Source: Beroe ovata
Lineage: Eukaryota > Ctenophora > Nuda > Beroida > Beroidae
Length of the DNA stretch: 16,292 nt
NCBI GenBank assembly: GCA_946803715.1
Contig: CAMPET010000143.1
Span: 29,435 to 45,726 of the forward strand
Reading direction: 5' to 3'
Positions 9,601 to 16,292 of this stretch are shown piece by piece. Numbering within the stretch: position 1 is the stretch's first letter; each line of letters opens with the position of its first letter. Made by a program: the position numbers and the translations under genes. The notes under the pieces are model-generated. The model had not been told where the DNA came from and ran no database searches. It saw only the letters and a program-made list of their open reading frames with translations.

Positions 9601-10090
9601 TAATGATTTTAATCGATTCAGCGTCCAAAAATACGTAAGAATCGACCGTATTTTCATGAAAATCGAACAAAAATTTTTTCATCAATTTGCACATCTCGGA
9701 TTGATAATCACAAATGTCCAGAAAAAACAAATTTCAAATCCGATGGAATATGGGCCAAATATTTTTCTGCCAATATCAATGAACTGAAATGTGCATCCCG
9801 CCTACTTTTTGACGCAGAATCCGAATTTGAAGGAATTGCGGAGTTATCTCATAGGGAAAATGCCAAAAAGGCGTCGTTTAAGAAAAAGAATTTGTAAGTT
9901 CAGGAATGCGATTCAGGGTGGAGATGCAATTACGTGAGACAAATGCATCCTAGCAGAATAGTGAGTCTGGTTCCTATCCTCTTCTCAAGAAGTCCGCCAA
10001 GGACCATCGTGGTTCCTTGACCACAGACCATGAGCGTTAGGATCCATTGTGTGTTCTGTGGGAGGGGGTATTGTTAAAGAGGCGGGTGGA

Positions 10091-10135
<45 letters not shown>

Positions 10136-10441
10136 TTTGCTTGTATGTGTGTTTGAAAAACTGTAATTGTTGTACTTACACTGAATCTTATGTTAGTGAA
10201 GGATGTTTTGTATCTCAAATAGGATGCGATGTACGTACTGAAATTCCCTGAGAATATTCACAGTCCATAACACACACAACCGAAGGAAGATGCCAGAGTG
10301 GAAATATCACTGTCATCATGGTAACTGTGTGAACTGTTACCATGGTAACTGTAACTTACCAAAGCAGTAAAGAACACCAAGAGTAATGTGGATTAACACT
10401 GCTCCAAGAAGAACTAAAAACCCCCGTGCAGTGTTATTCAT
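6684..10441 (-). CDS. MFS transporter, oxalate/formate-antiporter-like, 12 exons (469 aa)
   Basis: The exons in transcript order are 10441-10360, 10247-10180, 10055-9934, 9067-8944, 8870-8719, 8572-8422, 8251-8060, 7920-7798, 7717-7600, 7525-7434, 7093-6965 and 6740-6684. Every junction is GT-AG and phases agree throughout. Twelve membrane spans are visible. The TM2-3 loop has GGLLEKRIGTR (MFS motif A, 70-80), and a second copy, GGVSDRTGYK, ends exon 8. TM4 (YGLLFGFSIGIAY), TM5 (VVAGFGFGAMVF) and the SFSLLPAATCASFG segment resemble the OFA group (TC 2.A.1.11) of carboxylate carriers; the substrate is not determined. The central acidic loop holds DEAALL (249-254) and the tail YQRL (458-461), both resembling endosomal or lysosomal sorting signals. 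The start ATG is the one nearest TM1; an in-frame ATG at 10546 would add 35 residues, and a TTTGTAG just upstream hints at a 5' exon instead. The least certain junctions are the exon 6 donor (GTTAGT) and the exon 11 acceptor (AAAG). Confidence 0.87.
6862..6955. repeat. Pyrimidine-rich repeat with a gap in transporter intron 11
   Basis: Repeats of CTCTCCCCACTTCCCCC occur on both sides of an N at 6923. The whole tract lies in the 224-bp last intron of the transporter (6741-6964) and is purine-rich in the transcript. Such a tract is easily collapsed or mis-joined in assembly. Confidence 0.75.
6923..6923. other. Ambiguous base / probable collapsed assembly gap
   Basis: A single N within the low-complexity CT tract, flanked on both sides by TCTCTCCCCACTTCCCCC. 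The true intron length here is therefore unknown. Confidence 0.7.
7121..7420. repeat. Minisatellite: 13 units of ~23 bp in transporter intron 10
   Basis: CTGTTACCATGACAAC or CTGTTACCAGGACAAC alternates with short CA-rich spacers (ACACGCACA and variants), giving 13 recognisable units, among them diverged ones (GTGCTACCAAGACAAC, CTTTTGCCATGACAAC). The array fills nearly all of the 340-bp intron (7094-7433). Each unit contains the same imperfect palindrome that is dispersed singly elsewhere in the window. The reading frame crossing it on the plus strand is a by-product of the repeat and not a gene. Confidence 0.92.
7735..7769. promoter_or_regulatory. X-box-like sites in transporter intron 8, one exact
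   Basis: GTTACCATGACAAC (7735-7748) is followed by GTTACCTTAGCAAC (7756-7769). The second matches GTNRCC-N2-RGYAAC without mismatch. A further half site, ATAGCAAC, follows near 7775. The intron is only 80 bp (7718-7797). Confidence 0.45.
9105..9872. repeat. 362-bp tandem repeat (about 2.1 units) in transporter intron 3
   Basis: Landmarks recur 362 bases apart: CGATTCAGCGTCCAAAAATA at 9252 and 9614; GAAAATTTGGCCTTTTTCC near 9148 and 9510; CATCCCGCCTA-type sequence near 9440 and 9796. The third unit breaks off near 9872. The array makes up most of the 866-bp intron 9068-9933, far longer than the gene's other introns. It is AT-rich, with no supported coding sequence, and may be a satellite-like unit or a remnant of a mobile element. 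Confidence 0.85.
10092..10134. repeat. GT/CA microsatellite in transporter intron 2
   Basis: About 21 uninterrupted TG dinucleotides within the 124-bp intron 10056-10179. Confidence 0.95.
10317..10349. promoter_or_regulatory. Perfect X-box palindrome plus half site in transporter intron 1
   Basis: GTTACCATGGTAAC (10336-10349) is a perfect 14-bp palindrome and an exact fit to GTNRCC-N2-RGYAAC. A further half, CATGGTAAC (10317-10325), forms a 9-bp inverted repeat with its left part. The site lies 11 bases into the intron after exon 1 (donor at 10359), within about 105 bp of the start codon, so it could act as a promoter-proximal element. Confidence 0.5.
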
Positions 10442-11082
10442 AACTACAAAGAGGTAACGTGTGTTTTCAACATGTAAAGGACACTGATGAAGGCTAGAGA
10501 AACGTGTCCGAAACTTGATACAAGCCAAGATAAAGAGACGCATCACATGGGGTGTATGAGACAGTTATTATCTTGTAGAAATTCTTTACAAACCATGAAA
10601 CTCACACATTGATACCATGAGCCCCTATCCAAAACAATGGGTAGCATTTCAGTACTTGTGAGCAGATTTGGAACCGATTTTCTAACGCGACATGGCTCCT
10701 CCATGTCTTTAATCTAGAATTTGCCAGATCAATTGCGCGCATTACGCGCACAGAAAGTAGAGGACTCTCCGCGCTGAAACTATTCGTCAGGTCCAAAAAA
10801 ATCGCGTTCGGCGCAAAGCATTCTTTAAATTATTTGCCACTTTGTGACATACATTAACGGTTTTTACGCTATGATCGAAATAATAGTCATAGTTCATACT
10901 GGTGTTACAAAGTGTTAATTTAAAGTGGGTCAATCGGAAACTGTGCTCTTTGATTTATTGTAGGGTAAGGACTGATTGTCCGAAATATGCCATCAATCAC
11001 TGTGAGTGTACAGTAATCACTATCTGAGTAACTATGGTTATCATTGCGAGTGTACAGTGGCTGTCATTATCAGACTATTTGG
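10442..11082. other. Spacer between transporter and small mitochondrial-like gene
   Basis: No coding exon is supported beyond a possible longer N-terminus of the transporter. It contains a CG-rich patch (GCGCGCATTACGCGCA, near 10735) and the downstream gene's poly(A) signal. Confidence 0.5.
10954..10959 (-). terminator. Poly(A) signal of the small three-exon gene
   Basis: TTTATT on the plus strand gives AATAAA on the minus strand, about 125 bases after the TGA stop at 11083-11085. Confidence 0.6.
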
Positions 11083-11647
11083 TCAGGGTGGTTTAACTGA
11101 TGAAGTACTTTCACCATTGATCCACATCATAAACTCCTTCATAGCTTTCTCTCGTTCTTCTTTCCGTGGTCGGAGTGAATACAAGCCGAGAAGTGACAGA
11201 CACACGAATATCTTGATATACCGACGCTTAGACACAGCTGAAACAGTTACCACTGTTAGTACCCACTCGACCCTCACTCGACCCTCACTCCCCCTCTCAC
11301 CCGCTCACCACTCTAACTCATCCACTCACCACTCATTCCCACTTCAACTCACCCGTAGCGGATTGATGTACTCTGTAAGACTGTAACTTGGGCAGTGTTT
11401 CCTCTAACGTCATCCAGCGACCAGGCGTGTAACTGAATGGTAGCTCCCTATTCTCATCTTTCTTAGCCGGGAGTAGCTTCCTGTATACACTGAGTAACCC
11501 ACGTCTAGCCCCGATCTGTTTATAAGTATATCAGGGGGGTATGGGGGTTATGGGGGATTAAAGAGGGAGGGGGTATTATCATGGGTGATTGGTGTTACTG
11601 ACCTGATGTTTACACGCTATATCACGTAGTGCCCGTGTGCACAGCAT
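11083..11647 (-). CDS. Small, probably mitochondrial single-span membrane protein (120 aa), unrecognised
   Basis: The exons are 11647-11603, 11515-11353 and 11237-11083. Intron 1 is phase 0 (GTCAGT...AACAG) and intron 2 phase 1 (GTGAGT...TTCAG). The gene was assembled from splice signals and frame, and the short first exons are not evident as long open frames. The N-terminus (MLCTRALRDIACKHQ, then IGARRGLLSVYRKLL) is rich in Arg/Lys and hydrophobic residues and poor in acids, like a mitochondrial targeting sequence. One hydrophobic stretch (IKIFVCLSLLGLYSL, about residues 77-91) is followed by a highly charged tail and could be an inner-membrane anchor. I do not recognise the family; assembly-factor or respiratory-subunit roles are only guesses. 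A TTCTTATAG just before the ATG leaves open an upstream exon. A second copy of exons 1-2 lies at 11840-12034. Confidence 0.62.
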
Positions 11648-11838
11648 ATCCTATAAGAAGTGAGAGTGTGAAGAGAGAGAGCGAGATTCAAATTAAGGAA
11701 ACAACAATTCAACTGGTGAAAGTGAAAAAAACAATTGAACATCAACAAAAGGAAAATATTGTACATAGGGTAGTATTTACATCAAGTTATTATAAACAAG
11801 CATTTCTGATTCTGATATAGTACAACATTGAATTCTGT
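11442..11838. repeat. First copy of a ~400-bp direct duplication
   Basis: It runs from AGCTCCCTATTCTC to GAATTCTGT, ends exactly at the N, and repeats at 11840-12245 with SNPs and small indels (a 12-bp-scale insertion here; longer GA and A runs in the other). It covers exon 1 and part of exon 2 of the small gene plus about 190 bp upstream. Confidence 0.9.
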
Positions 11839-11839
11839 N
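11839..11839. other. Ambiguous base / probable collapsed assembly gap
   Basis: A single N lies exactly between two copies of a ~400-bp sequence. Unique sequence continues only to the left of the first copy and to the right of the second, as expected for two overlapping contig ends placed side by side. Confidence 0.8.
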
Positions 11840-12034
11840 AGCTCCCTATTCTCATCTTTCTTAGCCGGGAGTAGCTTCCTGTATACACTGAGTAACCCAC
11901 GTCTGGCCCCTATCTGTCGAGGGGTCTGTATCAGGGGGTATGGGGGTTATGGGGGATTAAAGAGGGAGGGGGTGATTGGTGTTACTGACCTGATGTTTAC
12001 ACGATACATCACGTAGTGCCCGTGTGCACAGCAT
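11840..12034 (-). pseudogene. Second, truncated copy of exons 1-2 of the small gene
   Basis: Exon 1 (12034-11990) encodes MLCTRALRDVSCKHQ, two residues different from the complete copy (IA to VS). Exon 2 (starting 11913) breaks off at the N after about 74 bp, within the codon following NRE. Splice sites are intact. It is more likely an allelic contig end than a real broken gene, but the sequence alone cannot decide. Confidence 0.6.
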
Positions 12035-12058
12035 ATCCTATAAGAAGTGAGAGTGTGT

Positions 12059-12089
<31 letters not shown>

Positions 12090-12245
12090 TTCAAATTGAG
12101 GAAACAACAATTTAACTGGTGAAAGTGAAAAAAAAAAACAATTGAACATCAACAAAAGGAAAATATTGTACATGGGGTAGTATTTACATCAAGTTATTAT
12201 GAACAAGCATTTCTGATTCTGATATAGTACAACATTGAATTCTGT
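11840..12245. repeat. Second copy of the ~400-bp direct duplication
   Basis: Collinear with 11442-11838. It carries a (GA)n run of about 24 bp near 12060-12084 that is shorter in the other copy. Confidence 0.9.
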
Positions 12246-12384
12246 GTATGTGTGAGATGTGTGTACAAGGTATGCGGTAGACAGTGTATACTGTATACCA
12301 AGTGGTGTGTGTGCGAGTGTATGTGTGAGATGTGTGTGCAAGGTATGCGGTATGTGTCTGTATGTATGTGTGTACTGTGTGTGT
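12246..12384. repeat. GT-rich repeat, 73-bp period, downstream of ZMYND10
   Basis: A ~35-base block (GTATGTGTGAGATGTG ... AAGGTATGCGGTA) occurs at 12246-12280 and 12319-12353. It lies just 3' of the ZMYND10 stop. No AATAAA was found here for that gene. Confidence 0.7.
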
Positions 12385-13731
12385 CTAACTCCCACTCTCA
12401 GTTTTTTGTAGACTCTGTTTCAACACTTTGCATGTCTCCTTGTGTTTGGACCAATGCTTCACTTGACACTCTCTCCCGCAGTACCACGAATGCTGACACC
12501 CACTACACCTCTTGGCAGCCGGCTCACCACATGCTTCACATTTCGGCGGATCGGCCAACAAATCCGACATAACATCCATATCATAGGTAGCTGCAAACTT
12601 GTCAGCTTGTTTTTTCAACCTCTCCTTTGACATGCAGAATATTTCACTGTAATGTTTCTTAGCGATTCCCTCCCATTTCCCTTTACATTTTGCTTCTAAC
12701 TCTGAGTAAAACTGTGGAACTTGCTCCAGAATGAGTGGTGGTCTTGATGAAGGAGTAGAGAGTAGTGACAGTTCCTCCAGATACCGCTGTAAGTCGAGGA
12801 GAGCTGGTAACGCGTCTAGAACACGGGGGTGGAAGTGAGATCGTAGTTTGAGAATTGCCGCCTGGTTAGCAGAGTTGAGTTGGTAGTGGGATTGACAGTG
12901 TTCTGACATGAGGAAAATCAGCATGCCAATCCATAGTTGTCCCTCCAGCTTACTGACACTCTTCACATCCTCATGTTGAGAGAGTTTGTTCCACTTGTTG
13001 TTATCATACTTCAGCCAGCTCCCATCTTCCTGTCTGTACACCCAGGGAGTGGTGTCAATGAGACCGGCAAATATGGCCGGGAAATCGTATGTGTTGAGGA
13101 CTCTGCTCGTTATTCCCAGTGATACATCCTTCCCATGTTCCCCCACGTAACGAACTATTGCGATACACTTGAGTGCCACGTCAAATGTTATCTTCTTGTG
13201 ACGTTTCATCAGTTCTTCCTTTGCATCAGTGATGTCTGTTGTCTCGGTGGAAATTGCATGCCAATCCTCATCCCCTGCGAGCAACCACACCAGCTTACCC
13301 TGACAATACTGCAACAAATCATGCAGGGAGTCCCCAGCTGATTCGCAACACTCACTGTGATACAGCAACACTTCCAGCAACCCCACGAGTGTTGCTTCAT
13401 AGAACATGACCACATACGCTGGGAAGGAGGTCTCGGCGTTGAACTCCATGTTAAATATGGCTGGGAGCACATTCCGCTTCCACAGATCCATGGCAACGAG
13501 CTCGTGTATCAACACAGACACCTTCTCGTGTGTGAGGAGGAGCTCCTTGATGGACTCCTCCACCAGATTAGTAGCATCAACCACTGCCTGGATGTTGAGT
13601 TTCTCCACTCTTTCCCTCTGGCATTCCCACTTCTCAGTCCCTATGTCCTTGACCTGATACGATCGCAAACTTTCTACAAATGATTCGGCCTCATTATGGT
13701 AGAGCACTGACTGCACCACTTCATTCGTCAT
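12385..13731 (-). CDS. ZMYND10: ZMYND10, MYND zinc-finger dynein-arm assembly factor, intronless (448 aa)
   Basis: In other animals ZMYND10 is a cytoplasmic co-chaperone-associated factor needed to preassemble axonemal dynein arms, and its loss causes immotile cilia. The protein matches along its length: an N-terminal block with RSYQVKDIGTEKW and EKLNIQAVVDAT, a mid block KLEGQLWIGMLIFL, a PPLILEQVPQFYSELE / GKWEGIAKKH block, and a C-terminal MYND finger. The finger's ligands are C398, C401, C409, C412, C418, C422, H430 and C434 in the C-x2-C, C-x2-C, YC-x3-C, H-x3-C pattern. Human ZMYND10 is 440 aa, so this is full length, and the N-terminus aligns within a few residues, supporting the ATG at 13731. 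The coding region has no introns, unlike the vertebrate gene. A TTTCAG three bases 5' of the ATG with a GTAAGA at 13830 would make a 96-bp 5'-UTR intron. The SCLT1-like gene lies 348 bp upstream on the same strand. Confidence 0.95.
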   Translation of the reverse strand: MTNEVVQSVLYHNEAESFVESLRSYQVKDIGTEKWECQRERVEKLNIQAVVDATNLVEESIKELLLTHEKVSVLIHELVAMDLWKRNVLPAIFNMEFNAETSFPAYVVMFYEATLVGLLEVLLYHSECCESAGDSLHDLLQYCQGKLVWLLAGDEDWHAISTETTDITDAKEELMKRHKKITFDVALKCIAIVRYVGEHGKDVSLGITSRVLNTYDFPAIFAGLIDTTPWVYRQEDGSWLKYDNNKWNKLSQHEDVKSVSKLEGQLWIGMLIFLMSEHCQSHYQLNSANQAAILKLRSHFHPRVLDALPALLDLQRYLEELSLLSTPSSRPPLILEQVPQFYSELEAKCKGKWEGIAKKHYSEIFCMSKERLKKQADKFAATYDMDVMSDLLADPPKCEACGEPAAKRCSGCQHSWYCGRECQVKHWSKHKETCKVLKQSLQKTESGS

Positions 13732-13734
13732 GGC

Positions 13735-13830
13735 CTGAAACCAGGGGGGTAATAGTGATAGTGGGGTCTAATGAGACGATAATGAGGTCAGTGAACACTT
13801 CAAGTGCACAAATATTGTGATAGTTCTTAC
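13735..13830 (-). other. Candidate 96-bp 5'-UTR intron of ZMYND10
   Basis: On the minus strand a donor (AAA|GTAAGAAC, 13830) and an acceptor behind a C/T tract (CCCCCCTGGTTTCAG|GCCATG, 13735) flank 96 bases. No in-frame ATG was seen in the proposed upstream exon before a stop, so it would be non-coding. The rest of the spacer up to 14079 shows nothing else that I can support, including no clear X-box. Confidence 0.4.
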
Positions 13831-14079
13831 TTTATCGAGATTCAGGACTTCAGGAGTCAGGACATTCAAATGAAACCAGCGAACTTGATATCAAACGTAG
13901 AGTATAGATATGAAATGTAGACGATAGAATACTGGATTAAAAACTGTTATCTGTCTGCTATTTACACCATATTTACAATATAATACGCGTTTACCAAGTG
14001 TGTCGGATAATTTCCTGTCAGTTGTGTGAAAATGCTAGTTGTGTGAAAATGTCAAGTTATACAAATTATAAATACAGGG

Positions 14080-15963
14080 TCACATTAAGTTTGTATCATG
14101 TTCAGGCTTCGCATCCTCGACAGTGTAAGGTTTAGGTATGAAAGTGGGTGTGTCACACAGCTGCGACTGTAGCAGTGTGATTTCCTTCGCCATTACGGCT
14201 CGCTCCTTCATCAAACTGTTCTTCTTCTGAACGACACCATACAGCTCTTCAGCCGACTTGATGATGTGAGACTCTGCCAGCTTCAAACTCTTCGCCATCT
14301 TCTTCTCAGTGTCCTTCAGATTCTTGTATTTTGTAGTGAGGGAGTTCAGTTTTTTCTCCTGTGACTCCAGAGTTCGCTGCTGTGAATGATTCTCCTTTTT
14401 TAACTGACCCATTTCCTCCGCCATGGCTCCTGATGACTCCTCGAACTGTTTCATGGACTCACTGTGAGCAGTTCTCCACTTGTTGGCCAGACTCTGCTGC
14501 TGCTGCAGGAGTTTGTGAAGCTGAGAAACTGTCTCACTGTGCCGGGTCCTTAACTCATCCATCTCATTGGCAGCGCTCTCCTGAGCTTGACTAGACACCA
14601 TCTTTAGATGCTCAATAGTTAGGGCATTAGTTTTTTCCATGGATGTGCTTGCGTTCTGTATCTTGTTCATGTTTATCTTTAGTTCTGACATTTCATCGTG
14701 GAGGGAAGCGTTCTCTGATGACAGTTTCCTCACCATCTCCTCGCTAGCGGTAAACCGTTCCTTGTATCGGGTAACCTCACTCTGCAACTGCTGAACTTCC
14801 CGCTGTCTGTCGTGTAACTCCAACTGAACACTGTTCTTGTTCAGGGTCATCTGACTGATTGCCTCATCGCGTTCCTGCAACGCGTCCCTCAGCTGGTCTC
14901 TCAGCTGTTGTGAAGTCCTATCCACAACCTCCATGCTTGTCAGACCTTGCTCCCTGTATCTCTCGACAGCTCCCTGCAGTTCTCTCCTCTCCCTCTCCCC
15001 TGCCTCTAGCTGCAGCTGGAGTTTCTGAACCTCCAACACCGACTCACCTACCTCCCTCTCCTTGTTCATCAACTCTTCCCTCAGCTCTGCAATGACCTCC
15101 TCGTGAACTTGCTGGAGCTCTGCTTTAGCTTGGGTGACCTGGACAGAGTGTCGCTCCCTCACTCTATTCAACTCATCGACACTCTTCTTGAGCTTGAACT
15201 CCAACCCCTCCTGATCAGACTTCACCTTATCCACCATTTCTACACTCTTCTTCACTTTGCTCAGCGCCTCATCCTCCCTCACTCTCATCACCTCGACCAG
15301 GTTCTGCAAGTTCACCAGGGCAGTCTCCAACTCTGCCTTCTCCTCCTCCAACCTCGAGACAGCGGAGCTGGTGACTTGTGGACCGGGAGTCTCAAGACAT
15401 TTCTCACAGACCGTCTCAGTGCTCCTCACTGTCTTTGTGTGAGACAGCTGTGTCTCAGCGTCTCTCAACTCTGATTTCAACAGAGACACCTGACTCTCCA
15501 GCGTGGCTATCTGTTGCTCGTACATTCCCCTCCTGTCTATCAACTGTTCTAGAAGATTAGTGTGAGCCGCACCCCCCTCTCCCCCCAAAACCCCATCATC
15601 TTGACACGCCAACTCCTTCACATCCAGATTAATGTGCTGCTCCAACTCCAGGTGGAGAGCCTGGTTCTGTCTCACCAGTATTTCGCACCTGTCTCGCAGT
15701 GCCGTGAGAGACTCCTTATAGCAACTGACTTGTCTTTTCAAGTGACTGAGCACATCTTCGTGCTGGTCCACAACACAAGTCACCCTGGACTCCAGATTCT
15801 GCAGATTCTGCAGATTCTGCAGTTTTTCTTGTGGTGGGGCTGGGGTTTGGGGAATGGAGGCTGTGTTGAGGGAAGTTCGTATTTCTGATAGGCTGTCCGC
15901 TATTCGTCTGCCACGTTCATTCATAGCTATAGAAACTAAGTGAGGTGGTTGATTTAATTTCAT
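14080..15963 (-). CDS. SCLT1: SCLT1-like centriolar coiled-coil protein, intronless (627 aa)
   Basis: Nearly the whole protein is heptad-rich coiled coil (about residues 50-600), with short non-coiled ends. Similarity to SCLT1, a distal-appendage protein of the mother centriole needed for ciliogenesis, rests on collinear segments: an N-terminal block (LSHLKRQVSCYKES ... ILVRQNQALHLELEQ), a C-terminal LHKLLQQQQSLANKW block, and a final AESHIIKSAEELYGVVQKK block. Length is near human SCLT1 (688 aa). Coiled coils give chance similarity easily, so CEP- or ODF2-type proteins remain alternatives. The start is the first ATG (15963) after an in-frame TGA a few codons upstream; a later Met (MNERGRR) is also possible. 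Several very short upstream ORFs precede it. The single exon contrasts with about 21 exons in the human gene. A 9-bp in-frame repeat encodes LQNLQNLQN near the N-terminus. A cilium gene next to ZMYND10 supports the call. Confidence 0.68.
   Translation of the reverse strand: MKLNQPPHLVSIAMNERGRRIADSLSEIRTSLNTASIPQTPAPPQEKLQNLQNLQNLESRVTCVVDQHEDVLSHLKRQVSCYKESLTALRDRCEILVRQNQALHLELEQHINLDVKELACQDDGVLGGEGGAAHTNLLEQLIDRRGMYEQQIATLESQVSLLKSELRDAETQLSHTKTVRSTETVCEKCLETPGPQVTSSAVSRLEEEKAELETALVNLQNLVEVMRVREDEALSKVKKSVEMVDKVKSDQEGLEFKLKKSVDELNRVRERHSVQVTQAKAELQQVHEEVIAELREELMNKEREVGESVLEVQKLQLQLEAGERERRELQGAVERYREQGLTSMEVVDRTSQQLRDQLRDALQERDEAISQMTLNKNSVQLELHDRQREVQQLQSEVTRYKERFTASEEMVRKLSSENASLHDEMSELKINMNKIQNASTSMEKTNALTIEHLKMVSSQAQESAANEMDELRTRHSETVSQLHKLLQQQQSLANKWRTAHSESMKQFEESSGAMAEEMGQLKKENHSQQRTLESQEKKLNSLTTKYKNLKDTEKKMAKSLKLAESHIIKSAEELYGVVQKKNSLMKERAVMAKEITLLQSQLCDTPTFIPKPYTVEDAKPEHDTNLM
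15789..15821 (-). repeat. In-frame 9-bp triplet repeat in the SCLT1-like gene
   Basis: Three tandem ATTCTGCAG units give LQN three times at the start of the coiled coil. The length is a multiple of three, so variation would keep the frame. Confidence 0.8.
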
Positions 15964-16292
15964 GTTGAATTGAATCAAACTTCATAGTTCATCGAACTTC
16001 ATGAGAATATTGGAACTGAAGACAGCGAATAAAAAAACATGTTTTATCTCAAGTTATCTAAAATGATTAAATTCAAGATGTCACAGCAAGATGTTTCAAA
16101 ACGAAGACTGGGGTAAATATATAGTTCATTGTATAAACTCTATAGAGGAAAAACAATGTACATTTTGGTCATTATTAAATCAGTATTAAAAACAATGAAT
16201 AATAAGCAATGTAGTAGGAAACTAACAATTCCGCTTAATCTATCAACTACAAAATACGTATACATTATCAATCAGTTAACATCATCGCAATT
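15964..16292. other. AT-rich flank upstream of the SCLT1-like gene
   Basis: No coding exon, RNA gene or clear promoter element seen. It presumably contains the 5' UTR and promoter of the minus-strand gene. No X-box match was noted. Confidence 0.5.

Noticed and set aside
9379-9657. 92-aa and neighbouring minus-strand frames in the intron repeat
   Set aside because: They lie in the AT-rich 362-bp tandem repeat, recur only because the unit repeats, and show no recognisable domain.
9985-10218. 77-aa minus-strand open frame with a His/Thr run
   Set aside because: It reads through the CA microsatellite in the wrong frame. The true exons 10247-10180 and 10055-9934 splice around it with matching phases and MFS motifs.
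10337-10546. Longer N-terminus of the transporter from the ATG at 10546
   Set aside because: It would add 35 Cys/Phe-rich residues ahead of TM1, unlike the family. A possible splice acceptor (TTTGTAG) lies just before the nearer ATG.
14361-15888. Several 60-123 aa plus-strand frames opposite the coiled-coil gene
   Set aside because: They are antisense shadows of a 627-codon gene with Leu/Ser-rich low-complexity translations.

Overview
The window is animal nuclear DNA. Genes are split by short GT-AG introns, CA/GT and GA microsatellites are common, and the gene set is metazoan: a rhodopsin-like GPCR, a PIM-type kinase, the cilium genes ZMYND10 and (probably) SCLT1, and a 12-exon major facilitator transporter. 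Compact genes, dense short introns and a diverged lineage-specific GPCR suggest a sponge or another early-branching marine invertebrate. That placement is an inference; no marker gene here settles it.

Layout. Positions 1-3994 (+) hold two near-identical copies of a three-exon GPCR gene separated by a single N at 2139. The upstream copy runs into the N and the downstream copy is complete (329 aa). Positions 4859-5861 (+) hold a TATA-containing promoter and an intronless PIM-like kinase. Positions 6684-10441 (-) hold a 12-exon, 469-aa MFS transporter of the oxalate/formate-antiporter-like group; all introns were resolved by matching splice sites and phases. Its introns carry a 13-unit minisatellite, a 362-bp tandem repeat, a GT microsatellite and a gap. 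Positions 11083-11647 (-) hold a three-exon gene for a 120-aa, probably mitochondrial, single-membrane-span protein that I do not recognise. Its first two exons recur at 11840-12034 beyond the N at 11839. Positions 12385-13731 (-) hold intronless ZMYND10 and 14080-15963 (-) an intronless SCLT1-like coiled-coil gene, head to tail.

Two themes stand out. First, all three N positions lie between directly repeated sequences. The simplest reading is contig ends from two haplotypes that overlap but were not merged, so the GPCR 'pair' and the duplicated small-gene exons may be alleles rather than paralogues. Second, a 14-bp imperfect palindrome of the form GTTRCC-N2-RGYAAC, which resembles the RFX 'X-box', is scattered through introns and gene flanks and is amplified to 13 copies in one transporter intron. 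ZMYND10 (dynein-arm preassembly) and SCLT1 (centriole distal appendage) would both serve motile cilia. The other genes show no obvious common pathway.
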